Below are positions 43,361-53,196 of a stretch of DNA of 64,000 nucleotides, piece after piece. How positions within the stretch are numbered: position 1 is the first letter of the stretch; every line of letters starts with the position of its first letter. Origin of the DNA: Neovahlkampfia damariscottae (lineage: Eukaryota > Heterolobosea > Selenaionea > Neovahlkampfiida > Neovahlkampfiidae); NCBI GenBank assembly GCA_016618085.1, contig JABLTG010000102.1, positions 1 through 64,000 of the forward strand. The letters are read 5' to 3'. The notes beneath the pieces are model-generated. The model saw only the letters and a list, made by a program, of their open reading frames with translations. It was not told where the DNA came from and searched no databases. A program made the position numbers and the translations under genes.

Positions 43361-44788
43361 ATGAAGGAGAAAGTTATTACACGGTGGAGGAATCCTGAAA
43401 ATTTTGATGTATCAATCAACCAAGATGATATAGAACGTAAAATCCGTAGAAAAAAACCCAAAACAGCAGAAGAAAAACTACAAACAGAAACCAAAGAAAA
43501 ATCAGAAGAAAATTCGAAAGGAAAGAAAGAAAAAGAAAGCAAACAAAAAAAGTCAGGGAATAAAAAACAAGAAATTGAAAATGAAATACTGGCAGTTGAC
43601 CAAAATGTAAAATTTGAAAAAGAAAACGACAAGAATAAAGCAACAAAAGTTGATAAAGATGAAACAAAACAGGAGAAAGAAATTAAATCAAAAACAAATG
43701 ACAAAACTGTTACAGAAGAAGAAAAAAAAAAATTAAATTTCAAAATACCAAAAAAGAAGAAACAAGAAAATTCACAAGGACAAATTACACCTGAGTCTAT
43801 AACACAATCACAACCTTCAATCCAAAAACCACCACCACCACCACTACCACAATTTCAACAAAAAATTATTCCACACTCAAATTACCAACAACCAAAAAGA
43901 TCTTATTCAAGAGAATCTACACCTGAATCATATCGTCATTATCGTAGAAGTCCTGATAATTATTCAAAAAAGTACATTCAACGAGGTGATTCAACACCTG
44001 AAAGAGGTAGAGTTGGCAACTCAACACCTGAAAGATATATCAAAAGAGATTACAGATCAGAAAATAGATATTCTTCTTCATATCAAAAAAGAAAAACTTA
44101 TAATGATCGTGATGATAGTTATAGTCCAAGACCAAAATACAATAGAAGAACATCATATGATTCTAGGACTTCTTCATCACCAAGAAGATATTCATCATCA
44201 CCAAATACAAAATCAAATACCAAAGAAAAGTTGAACGAAAGTACAGATAAATTAGATACCAAAGAAAAATTAGAAGCTTATATCCAAAAAGAAAAAAAAC
44301 TTTATGAATCAGAACCAAGTTTTGAAGAATTGTACGAACCTTTTAAGAATCATATCAGACCATATCAATCATTTTTGAAACCATATTCTCAGGATATTAC
44401 AAATTTTCAAATTGAAGAAGTTTTTGTTGCAACAAGTTTTCAAAGAGTTTCACCAATCAGAAAACGTGAAACATCACCAAATGTAAAATCAATAACATCA
44501 CCAATATCATCATCACCTTTAAGTCAAGAGTATCGTCAACAAGACTCAGAAGAAAAAAAAGAATTAAAAAAAAAAATTAGTGAAATTATTTCAAAGACAC
44601 TAAAGAGATTTTTGGATGATGGGAAAATTGAAACAAAAGATGAATTTAAAAATATTTGTAGAAAATTAACACAAAAAATTGCTGAAAGAGAAAAAATGGA
44701 AAATTTACAAAAACCTGAAACACAAAAGAAGATCAAAAAATTTGCAGAAAATTATATCGAAGAAAAAAAGTTCAAAAAAAGCAAATAA
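43361..44788 (+). CDS. RS-rich protein with C-terminal SRI domain
   Basis: A single exon of 475 residues. Residues 1-130 are highly charged, 145-165 Pro-rich, and 175-290 carry RS/RE-type repeats with several STPER or STPES motifs that would suit proline-directed kinases. The final 80 residues (KKELKKKISEIISKTLKRFL, KDEFKNICRKLTQKIAERE, KFAENYIEEKK) match the SRI domain, which binds the doubly phosphorylated RNA polymerase II C-terminal repeat. No SET domain is present, so this is not Set2 itself. A link between transcription and splicing is a reasonable inference. Confidence 0.7.
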   Translation: MKEKVITRWRNPENFDVSINQDDIERKIRRKKPKTAEEKLQTETKEKSEENSKGKKEKESKQKKSGNKKQEIENEILAVDQNVKFEKENDKNKATKVDKDETKQEKEIKSKTNDKTVTEEEKKKLNFKIPKKKKQENSQGQITPESITQSQPSIQKPPPPPLPQFQQKIIPHSNYQQPKRSYSRESTPESYRHYRRSPDNYSKKYIQRGDSTPERGRVGNSTPERYIKRDYRSENRYSSSYQKRKTYNDRDDSYSPRPKYNRRTSYDSRTSSSPRRYSSSPNTKSNTKEKLNESTDKLDTKEKLEAYIQKEKKLYESEPSFEELYEPFKNHIRPYQSFLKPYSQDITNFQIEEVFVATSFQRVSPIRKRETSPNVKSITSPISSSPLSQEYRQQDSEEKKELKKKISEIISKTLKRFLDDGKIETKDEFKNICRKLTQKIAEREKMENLQKPETQKKIKKFAENYIEEKKFKKSK

Positions 44789-44956
44789 ATTAATCCAAAC
44801 CCAAAACTAAAAAGTTTTATTTCTTCCAAACCCAGAAATTAAATATTTAACATGTTCATTTTTTCATTCTTCAAATTTTAAAAGAAGAGAGAGACAGAGA
44901 GACACATGAAGATAAATTATAAAATAAAAACATTTATTGACTTGAATCAAGTTTCA

Positions 44957-45974
44957 TTAAAAACATGATTTGTCTAAATCATCGAAATAAGGATGTGATA
45001 AAGCAGCTTTTGCTGAAATTCTTTGACTTGGTTCATAAACCAACATTTTTTCAATTAAATCAATTCCATCTTCATCCATACCTTTCAATGTATCACTTAA
45101 TTTGATTCCTTTCCATGATGGAAAACTATTTTTATAATTTGGAAATGACGAAATACCTGACCATGTTTCTTCAGTTGGAGTTCCCAAAACTTGAAAGATT
45201 TTATAAAGTTGATCAATTTCAGAGTCACCAGCAAAAAGAGCGAATTGTGTCCACATTTCAGCAAAAATACATCCAATAGACCAAATGTCAACAGGTGTAC
45301 TGTAATGTTTACTTCCAAGAAGAATCTATGAAAAGGGTGTGAGTTTTGTTTTGAAAAGTTTACTTCAGGAGCACGATACCATAATGTAACAACTTCATGA
45401 GTATAAGTACGTACTGGAAGATTAAAAGCTCTTGCAAGACCAAAGTCAGCGAGTTTAATGTAACCATTCTTGTCAATTAAAAGGTTTTGAGGTTTTAAAT
45501 CACGATGGAGAACTCTATGGCAATGACAAAAAGCAATACCTATTTGAAAAAAAAAATTAAAAAAATTGTTGACAAAACCTTTGATAATTTGATACATGTA
45601 GGATTTGATTAAAATTCGGTCTAACATTTCTGTTTTCTTTCTTTTGAGGTCAATATATTGTTTCAAGTCATTGTCCAAATATTCAAAAACAAGGTAAATT
45701 TGCTTGTTGACATTAACAACATCATGAAGTCTGGAAAAAAAATTTAAAGGGTTTTTGAGGTTTCTTACAAAACAATGTTAGGATGAGCAAGTTCTTTTAA
45801 GAGTGAAATTTCTCTAATTGCTGTTCCTGGTACACCTTCATCTTCAAATAGACGGATTTTCTTGAGTGCAAGTAAAGCTCCTGTTGTATTATCTTTAGCT
45901 TTGTAGACTACACCATAAGTTCCTTCACCAAGTTTCTCGAGTTTTTGGTATTTTTGTAGTGAATTAGAGGACAT
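44957..45974 (-). CDS. Cyclin-dependent kinase (CDK1/2-like)
   Basis: Four exons (45769-45974, 45579-45730, 45364-45539, 44957-45325; introns 38, 39 and 38 nt) give 300 residues. [11 protein letters not shown] (P-loop with Thr-Tyr inhibitory sites), [14 protein letters not shown] (PSTAIRE helix with Ser to Gly), [20 protein letters not shown] and [14 protein letters not shown] are all present. It should drive cell-cycle transitions with a cyclin. The Thr in the activation loop lies in [14 protein letters not shown] box (ATTGG at 45983-45987) sits ten bases before the start. Confidence 0.93.
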
Positions 45975-46284
45975 GTTCAATAATTGGTTAACCTAAAAGA
46001 TTCTTATTTATAAAAAATTAAACGGTTTTTTTTAGGCGCGTAAAAATTGATTGGGTAAGGGAAAAGGAGTAATAATTATTGGTCAGCTCTAGGCCCAATG
46101 AAAAATGATTTGTCTTTTCCAAACTTTTTTGCGATAGTTCAATGAACATGGATCATCTGAAACACGGAAAATATTTACCTATTTTATTATTTTTAACTAA
46201 TATTGATGATTTGTGTTGATGAATTTTGAATGTTTTTGTTGAAATGACAAAATTTCCAGAATTTTTAATGCAATTCAAAATTGG
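45975..46284. other. Interval before a gene remnant
   Basis: Beyond the CDK promoter there is a 25-codon start (ATG at 46142) that stops at once, and no further gene signal. This may be the decayed 5' end of the remnant at 46285. Confidence 0.3.
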
Positions 46285-46540
46285 CAGGTGGAATTGTTGA
46301 TGTTTTGAAGTTAATTTTGAGACAAGAAAATAAAGTTCGTGAAAAATCAGCTGAGAATATTTGTCAATTTTTGATACCAAAATTTGAATCTGATAAATTT
46401 ATTGAATTTTTGATGGTTTTCATGAAACAACAGGAAAGAAATTGAGTAAAGAAATTAGAGAAGATCTTTTGTTATTTTTAGAAGAAAGAATTAAAGAATT
46501 TGAAGCTGAAAAATGGAATGGATCAGAAACGTTCAATTGA
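46285..46540 (+). pseudogene. Remnant of a HEAT-repeat (API5-like) gene
   Basis: Directly after an acceptor-like AG, a frame reads GIVDVLKLILRQENKVREK then SAENICQFLIPKFESDKF, followed after a frame change near 46420 by GKKLSKEIREDLLLFLEERI. Spacing and the REK/FLIPKF pattern recall the apoptosis inhibitor 5 (API5/AAC-11) helical repeats, where a VRERAIKFL segment is followed by EEF..FM. The two parts are out of frame without a splice pair between them and no 5' part was found, so the gene is broken. The family call is tentative. Confidence 0.4.
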
Positions 46541-46691
46541 TTCAGTTTCTGAAATATTTAAAAAGAATAAAGATTTATTATAGTAATGATAAATTAAAAA
46601 AACAAGTCACTTTTAATTGTTTAGATAGAACAAAAAATTTTCATAAAAATTTCGACGCCAATGATATCTTTTCAAACAGCAAATAAAAACC

Positions 46692-46698
46692 AAAAAAA
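46692..46698 (-). terminator. RNA polymerase III terminator of 5S rRNA
   Basis: Seven T on the minus strand begin immediately after the 3' end of the 5S gene. Confidence 0.7.
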
Positions 46699-46816
46699 GC
46701 TTACAACACTCCCGGTTCCCAGGTGGTCTCCCACCCTAGTACTAGGAGAGCCTGTAGGAGCTTAACTTCGCAAATCGGACGGGATGCGGTGTATTCTCCT
46801 AAGTATGGCCGTAAGC
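46699..46816 (-). rRNA. 5S ribosomal RNA
   Basis: The 118-base minus-strand sequence starts GCTTACGGCCATAC and ends GGGAACCGGGAGTGTTGTAAGC, so the termini pair as helix I. The internal control region contains GCGAAGTTAAGCTCC (A box region), GGTGGGAGACCACCTGGGAA (C box) and the conserved CCTAGTACTAGGGTGGG. A T-run follows as terminator. It is a single copy in this window, unlinked to other rRNA genes. Confidence 0.96.
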
Positions 46817-46979
46817 GATATCTGTTATCAACAAGGCAAACTCATCCATATACAAAATGATACATCGGTTTTATGTCAAAAAAAGTTCTTAATTCATGTA
46901 AATCAAAAGACTCAAATGAAGTCAACTTCTGATTTGAAACTAAATTACTTCATAAATAAGAATTTGATATTGTAAGTTT

Positions 46980-48082
46980 TTTTAACATTCATTATCGTTT
47001 CAAAGTAACTCTTTTGAAAACATTCAAAATCCCTATCTCCAATTGTCTTTTGATGATGTTGAATATCCAATCATTTTGGATTTAATTTCAATGATTGAAA
47101 AATCAACATTTTGTCATCTTTAAATTTATCCCAAATATATAAAAAAGTTGAATCATTATATTTCATACCAATTTTGATAATATCATTATCATATTTGATT
47201 GATTCTGGTGTTGAACTGAAGATAACCGGTAATTCATTTTCAAGGAAATAAATTCAATTTTCTCGGATGCTCATGATGTTTTTAGGGACATATTGCATCA
47301 TTCCAACATCCAAATATGCACATTTCATTAAAATTTCAAAATCAGTTTTCATATTATCTGACAACCTTGAGTAAATCTTTCCATTGGTTGGAATGATTAG
47401 TCGTTCAAATTCTTTTTTTGTCAAATTTCTTGTTGGAATATGAATATAAAAATAAGGATATGTTTTTAAAGCAATAATGATTAAATCTAAATTTCGCTTG
47501 AAAGTTTGATTCGCACCGCAAAGAATTTTTCCATTTCGCTCCACAGCCAATGTCAATATTTTTTCATCTCCTCTCAGGAAATATGGTATACATTGTTGGA
47601 TATTTTTTAATTACAATTCAACAATTTCCCGATTTCCCTTTTGGGACCAACTTAAAATAAGGTATGTCTTTGCGCTCGCTTCCAAAAATTCTGAAAGATT
47701 TTCCTGAATGGTTTCTTTTTTTATGTGATTCATCCAGAATGAATTCACGTTTTTTGTTGATTATAGTGCTTCAATGATAACTTCTTTATCATTTCTTACA
47801 TCTTTCTGAAGCAAAATGAATTGATCTTGGATTTTTTTTGACAGCTGATAGAATGATATCTCTATTATCATAAAATTGATTTGAAACAAATTGTAAAGCA
47901 TGTGGGTATTTTAAAATTGCCTCTTTTATGAATTGTTGATCTAGTTTATATAAATTTTTTTGGTAATGTTTAAACTCTATTGGATGTTTGGAAATAAGTA
48001 GTTTCATAACATCTTCGTCATATCTGAGGTTTTTCGGCATGGAGTTGTATTTGTAATTTTTCTCTTGAATATTTTTTAACAT
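46980..48082 (-). pseudogene. Broken DUF4116-repeat gene
   Basis: The 5' part (48082 downward) reads as DUF4116 repeats: PKNLRYDEDVMKLLI, ILKYPHALQFVSNQFYDNRDI, ILSAVKKNPRSIHFASE. A later part (47556-47254) includes VERNGKILCGANQTF and KCAYLDVGMMQYVPKNI, and repeat-like pieces continue to about 46980. Several interruptions break the frame, so no full protein can be made. DUF4116 repeats occur in large families in protists and in some large DNA viruses; nothing here indicates a viral origin. Confidence 0.6.
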
Positions 48083-48317
48083 GTTTGTTTTTTGATTTTT
48101 GTGTTTTTCATTGTGATTCAGAATTTGTTTTTCCAGAAAGTTTTTTTACATATCATACAGGTGTATGGTGTCTTGTGAAAAATATGGTTTTTGGAGTGAT
48201 GGTTTGGAGAGTTGTTCTTGTTGCTATGGAGAATTTTGATTGGAGGGAACAATATGTAAAAGTAAAGATTAAGAAATTTCTAAATCAAAAAAGAAATTTA
48301 TTCCAAATTCAAACAAT
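48083..48317. other. Intergenic interval
   Basis: An open stretch of about 78 codons on the plus strand has unlikely composition and no family resemblance. It contains a GATTGG at 48237-48242 but no gene follows. I see no supported feature. Confidence 0.3.
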
Positions 48318-50036
48318 CTAAAAATCATACTTTTCTGTGTGAATATTTTTAGCATCAACAATTTTTTCACACCAACTTGTCACATTTTTCATATAATTTA
48401 CAGGACCACAAACGTAAATTTGTCTTTCTTTTAAATCCAAAATGTTCAATATATCATTTTCGTTTAATCTTCTATTCCATTTTTCATCTGAATTTTCTTT
48501 TAAAGATGAATCGAATATTCTAAATTTTATATCATCTTTGAAATGTTCAACAAGTCGATATTCATCCCCTCTGCATGAATAATAAAGAATAATATCTGAT
48601 TGAATATTCAATTTTTTCAGTTCTTGATGCATTGAAAGAAATGGAGTGATTCCAATGCCTCCTGCAAACCAAATCATTTTTTTTGGAATTTCTCCTTGAA
48701 AACATGAAAAGTCACCACCAAACCCAAGTAATCCAATTTCAGAGTTAAATTTTAACGAATTTAGAAATGTTGAAATTCTTCCAATTTTTTTTATGGTCAA
48801 TGAAAATTCGTTTTGATTTTTTGATGAAACTGTCCAAGTACGAACCAATGAATCATTCAAAAAAGTAGGATTCTTGTCATTCATATGACGATATTGTTTT
48901 ACAAAATAGTCTGAAAAATCTAAAATTGCATATCCACCAGGCAACAAATCAAATGATTTTTCACATGCAAAAGTGAATTTTGTAATATTTTCTGTTTTGC
49001 TCTCTTTTGAAATCAATTTAACTTTTTCTTTATTTTTCAATAAAGAAATATTTTTCATTTCACTTTTTAACAATTTGATAGGTGGATTGTATGGAGACAG
49101 ATATTCAGGACTGGATAGTTCAAGATTTAATCCTTGTTTGATTAGAACTGTTTTTGTTAGTTTGATTCTTGTAAGTAGTGTAATTGTTGGCATGATATCT
49201 TCTGCTTCTTGATTAAATAAGTTTTCCGCCATTCCAATGCAATAAAGAATGTCACCATTCACAAAATTAGGAATCACAATTCCAGCCACTTTGTCTGATT
49301 CAATATTTCCCAAACTTTGATAAAATCTATTACCAGAGTAGTCAGGAATAACTAAAAATGCATTTTTCTTATCTTCATAATATCTAACAAATCCAGGAGA
49401 ACCTCCTCTATGATTTAACCCCATATCAATTTCTTGTTGAATTTTAGAAAAATGTCTCGTTGACAGAAAAATAGTTGATGTATTATTCAACATTTTTAAT
49501 GAATATTCATCGAATTTAACAGTTTCTATTGGTTTTTGTGGTTGTCTAGTTTTGGAAACTAATTTTCTGATTGTGATGTATTTTGGGCAATTTCCTAAGT
49601 ATTCATTTGAAATCAATTTCAATTCAATTGTGTTTTTGTCAATAAAATAATGTTCTAAGATACCAGATAACTTATTTCTTCTTCTATTGTTAAAATCAAT
49701 TCCTAAAGCAGCGAACAAACTATTCTTTTTATCTTTGTTGTTATCATGTTCCAGGGCAGACACAAACAAATCACCGGGTGGAAAAGTTGCTTTTATGTGA
49801 ATATATTGACCCTTTATACTAATTTGAGGTGATGAAAGTATAGTTGTACAAGGAAAGCCTTCAGAGTCTAATGTTGAAATTGGTAAATATTTCAATCCTT
49901 GAAAAAAGCCAGTATTGTAGTAAGGTATTTCAGTAGAAGTAATTTCTTCCACCATTTCACCAACTTCATCCGGGACTAATCTCTTTTTTTGAACTTCAAG
50001 TTCACCTTCATGTTGTTTGTTAATTTTTTTCAACAT
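48318..50036 (-). CDS. PNPOx-like FMN domain fused to FAD/NAD(P) reductase
   Basis: A single exon of 572 residues. The N-terminal half has the flavin-nucleotide-binding split-barrel pattern of pyridoxamine-phosphate-oxidase-like proteins: ALEHDNN, FLSTRHFSKIQQ and NHRGGSPGFVRYY. The C-terminal half is a ferredoxin-reductase type module: VRTWTVSSK (FAD), KMIWFAGGIGITPFLSMHQEL (NADPH pyrophosphate loop) and RQIYVCGPVNYM. No 2Fe-2S C-terminal domain is seen. Electrons would pass from NAD(P)H through FAD to FMN or a small acceptor; the substrate is unknown. GATTGG at 50052-50057 lies 17 bases upstream of the start. Confidence 0.8.
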   Translation of the reverse strand: MLKKINKQHEGELEVQKKRLVPDEVGEMVEEITSTEIPYYNTGFFQGLKYLPISTLDSEGFPCTTILSSPQISIKGQYIHIKATFPPGDLFVSALEHDNNKDKKNSLFAALGIDFNNRRRNKLSGILEHYFIDKNTIELKLISNEYLGNCPKYITIRKLVSKTRQPQKPIETVKFDEYSLKMLNNTSTIFLSTRHFSKIQQEIDMGLNHRGGSPGFVRYYEDKKNAFLVIPDYSGNRFYQSLGNIESDKVAGIVIPNFVNGDILYCIGMAENLFNQEAEDIMPTITLLTRIKLTKTVLIKQGLNLELSSPEYLSPYNPPIKLLKSEMKNISLLKNKEKVKLISKESKTENITKFTFACEKSFDLLPGGYAILDFSDYFVKQYRHMNDKNPTFLNDSLVRTWTVSSKNQNEFSLTIKKIGRISTFLNSLKFNSEIGLLGFGGDFSCFQGEIPKKMIWFAGGIGITPFLSMHQELKKLNIQSDIILYYSCRGDEYRLVEHFKDDIKFRIFDSSLKENSDEKWNRRLNENDILNILDLKERQIYVCGPVNYMKNVTSWCEKIVDAKNIHTEKYDF

Positions 50037-50276
50037 TTTCGGAGTTGTGACGATTGGTCAAATCAGATACATACTTAATTTGAAGAAGGCTACTAAGTAT
50101 GTGGAACACCCCAAGCTATATCCTCAAAAATACTTTTTCACCGAGATATACTGAATACAAAATATTTTTCATCACACAGAGCTGTTCAAATCAAAGAAAA
50201 AACCAAAGTTTGACAACAATTTTTTATCATCAAAGTTCAAAATTATTACTTATTGAAAATTTATTATAAAAATTAT
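50037..50276. other. Intergenic interval
   Basis: After the promoter of the reductase gene there are about 200 bases without an ORF, RNA or repeat that I can recognise. Confidence 0.3.
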
Positions 50277-50470
50277 CATTTCAATTTCAAAATCAAAAAA
50301 AATGAATCATCTTGCTCCATTTCAGCATATTTTTCAATTTTTTCAATTTTTAAATTGTCATGAATACATTCTTTGATACTATCAAAGTTATAATAATAAC
50401 TCTTTGAAAATTCTTCAAATCCATCACCAAACTAAAAAGAATGAAATAAAACTCCGTCTTTATTGACCAT
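50277..50470 (-). CDS. Possible tiny gene or exon remnant
   Basis: On the minus strand 50431-50277 reads FGDGFEEFSKSYYYNFDSIK and on to a TGA, with coding-like composition, directly after a perfect acceptor (TTCTTTTTAG). The only upstream ATG (50470) reaches it if 21 bases (50432-50452, GT...AG) are removed in phase, giving 57 residues. That intron would be shorter than any other here. Alternatively this is the last exon of a lost gene. No family was recognised. Confidence 0.3.
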
Positions 50471-50696
50471 TAATTAAAAGAAGATGAATAATTTAATTGT
50501 CATACAAACAACTCAAAAGAGTTTTTTTTATTTTTCAAAAAGGGTTTATGCGAATATCTCTTGAAAGTTCAACCAGACATCATTAAATCTGGGGTTTCAA
50601 AGAAGATTGTATCCTGGATAAAATCGAATTTTGGCGAAAAATAAATGACAATTTTATTGGTTGTTCTATTTATTTTTAGATTTGTCTAGACATAGT

Positions 50697-51289
50697 ATGA
50701 ATACACGTCAAATTGACTCCTTTGATGGAAAACGAGTTTGTTTTATCAGTGCTTCATATTTATACAATTATTATCAAAAAGTACCAAAAGATATAATGGA
50801 GAATTCAATTTTATTTTTTGGATCAAAAAGATTTTGGTTTTTTCCAAAGAATGAAAAAGAAAAGAAAGAATCATTGCAACAACCAACACAATATTTAGCA
50901 ATGAAAAAGGAATTTCTTGATTTAATTTTAGAAAAAGAGAAAAAGGGTCTTTGTTATTATTTGAAGCCAGATAAACTTGGTGTGCAACACGATTATGGTG
51001 ACTACAAGAAAGTTAGTAAATTCTTTGAAGATATTGATGATTTGAATGGAAAAAAATACTCACCTCTCATACTTGATGGTAAATTTGTTTCAAAAATTTA
51101 ATATCATTTTTAAAAAAAGATGAATGGTGGAAAACCAAATTTGATAAGAATAAGATGGGGTATTTTGTTTCAGCGAGTAGTGTTATTGCAAATTACCATT
51201 CAGGTGATCATAGTTATTCACCAACTATGGCTTTAGTGGAAATGAGCAACCCAAATATTATTGCAGTATTAACATCACTTTGGAAATGA
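50697..51289 (+). CDS. Unrecognised 183-residue protein
   Basis: Exons 50697-51078 and 51120-51289 with a 41-nt intron. No signal peptide or membrane segment is present. Motifs that may be conserved are RVCFISASYLYNYYQKVP, SKRFWFFPKNEK, YSPLILDDEWWKTKF and GYFVSASSVIANYHSGDH. The repeated (C/Y)F(I/V)SAS pattern near both ends hints at an internal duplication or two strands of one fold. A CCAAT box at 50656-50660 lies 37 bases before the ATG. Confidence 0.6.
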
Positions 51290-51388
51290 TCAAATCTGTT
51301 AATTTCTCAATAAAATGGTTTTTTTTTGTCAAACAACACAATACCATTTGATCAACAGCTTCATAGTTTTTTACTCTAAAAAATTGGT

Positions 51389-51392
51389 AAAA
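51389..51392 (-). terminator. Likely Pol III terminator of tRNA-Ser
   Basis: Four T on the minus strand, eight bases past the tRNA 3' end. Confidence 0.4.
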
Positions 51393-51400
51393 GAGAAATT

Positions 51401-51481
51401 CGCAGGTGACAGGATTCGAACCTGCGCGGGAAATCCCAACTGATTTCAAGTCAGTCGCCTTGACCGCTCGGCCACACCTGC
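51401..51481 (-). tRNA. tRNA-Ser(UGA)
   Basis: The 81-base minus-strand sequence begins GCAGGTGTGGCCGAGCGGT and ends with the paired CACCTGC plus discriminator G. The anticodon loop CTTGAAA within the CTGA/TCAG stem gives anticodon UGA, reading UCA. A variable arm of 12 to 14 bases, GGTTCGAATCC in the T arm, and no intron fit a type II serine tRNA. Confidence 0.95.
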
Positions 51482-51528
51482 TTTTGTTATTAAAAGAATC
51501 CAAGGAAATTTCTCCTAAAAAAAAGTAT

Positions 51529-52928
51529 TTAGATTCTTTTGACAAATTCAATTCGAAGGTTTTTCAATTTCACACCCAAGACTAATTCCAATTCAACGAC
51601 AGAAGGATCAAAACCTTTGGGGAATTTGATTTCGTATTTTTGAATAATAGATGATACAATATCCGTCTCTACGTATGCCAAACTCTTACCAGCGCAATCT
51701 CTGTGTCCAACTGAAAATGGAAAGTAACAAAATTTAACCTTATTGTCATCAATTGTTTCCCATCTTCTAGGGATGAATTCTTCAGGATTCTCCCAATATT
51801 TCTCTGAATAATGCAATCCTATAACATTCAATGCACAAGGTGTATCCTTTGGAATAGCATAACCCATTATATCTTCATCTTTATTCGGAACTCTTGGTAA
51901 ATGAACAATTGGTGGAGCTATTCTTAATGATTCTTTTGTACAATAGTGAAGTAAATTCAATTGTTTAATATTTTCAAAATTTGGTTCTCCTTCCTTCAAA
52001 TTCTCTTTGATTTCATCATAAACTTCTTGTTGAATATTGGGATTCTTTGTTAATTGATAAAACAAATATGACAAAGATGAAGAAGTAGTATCATGACCTG
52101 CAAACAAAAATGTCTAAAAACTATCAGAAAAATGAAATCTAACCATTGATTCATCAATCAATTCTTGAGTTGAAAAATTATTTCCTTCTTCATCAGATGC
52201 ATCAATCATTAAAGATAATAAATCTCTAAAACCATCAGGATTTGTTTTTTCATCCTTTCTGTTTTCAATAATTTTCGTAATTTTTTTTTTAATTGTTGAT
52301 TTTACATTTGCAAAATTGTTATTGTGTGGCAATGGAAACAAATGAGCATTCATTCCAAATAATGCCATTCCAATCATCACTGGATAAATCCATTATATAA
52401 ATTGGTAAAATTATCTTCTAATTCTGAAGTCATTTCTGGATCAGTTCCAAACCCAACTACCAAAATGACAGACAAAGTTAGTTCTGAAATGGTTGAAATG
52501 AAATTAGGAAATATTAAATTTTTTCTTTCCAATTTTTGAAGATATCTATTTGTTTCTTTGTTTATAGTTTTCACCATGTTTTTGAGATTTTGTTGAGAAA
52601 ATGAAGGCATGATTAAATTTCTATGAATCTTCCACAAATCATCTTCAATGACTACCAATCCTAATCCAAGAAGAACTTCCATTGCTTTATTCATACTTTT
52701 TGATTTTTTCCATTTCTTTTGAATTGTAACTTGTTTTACTGCCTCAGCATCTGTGATGTAAACAGCTATCGAAATTGGAAATTGAAAAAGTTAAAAAACC
52801 TTACCACTGTTTATGAATGAATCTTGGTACATTATAGGTTCACCGGTTTTACCATAGCTTTTAAAATGTTCAAATCCAAGATCTTTTATGATGACTGCTG
52901 TTCCAAATTGAAAAGAAGTACTTTTCAT
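51529..52928 (-). CDS. Cytochrome P450 with a frame break
   Basis: Exons 52805-52928, 52144-52765 and 51529-52113 (introns 39 and 30 nt). The I-helix AGHDTTSS, ExxR (KESLR), PRRW and the heme loop FSVGHRDCAGKSLA are intact. Near 52380 the frame breaks: the segment ending YNGFIQ meets TGATGA, while MIGMALFGMNAHLFPL continues in another frame; one extra base would join them, and no intron fits. This is either a sequence error or a recently inactivated gene. The N-terminus (MKSTSFQFGTAV) lacks the membrane anchor and proline hinge of microsomal P450s, so a 5' exon may be missed or lost. Confidence 0.75.
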
Positions 52929-53196
52929 AATTTTTAAGTTCTTGTTTTGTTGAGTTTCTTCAAATTTGAGGAAAGAAATAAATTGAACTATAAATGTATT
53001 TCAAAATAAAATTTGTAATATTCATCTTAATATATTGAATGATTAATAATAAAATTTATCTCTTCCATATATTTTCAGAATAAATACCAAAACAATAATT
53101 GAAATGAAAACTACCAACAACCACCAAAGCAATAAAGCCCGATCCAATAGAAATTTAGCCGAGTATCAATAACACAAAGTTTTATTAGATTGAATT
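52929..53196 (-). other. Interval with an orphan hydrophobic segment
   Basis: On the minus strand 53160-53040 is open and encodes a membrane-type segment (RALLLWWLLVVFISIIVLVF then ILKIYGRDKFYY and a stop). No ATG or acceptor connects it to either neighbour. It could be a lost anchor exon of the P450 gene downstream or a tail exon of the four-TM gene upstream. Confidence 0.3.

Noticed and set aside
43996-44060. STPER repeats in the SRI protein as a tandem DNA repeat
   Set aside because: Copies are few and diverged at the nucleotide level; they look like selected phosphorylation motifs, not a satellite.
46784-46975. Plus-strand open frame over the 5S gene
   Set aside because: It overlaps conserved 5S rRNA sequence and has no coding features.
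48085-48321. Plus-strand frame of 78 codons
   Set aside because: Its composition (many Val, Phe, Trp) is unlike neighbouring proteins, and there is no family match or promoter placed before it.
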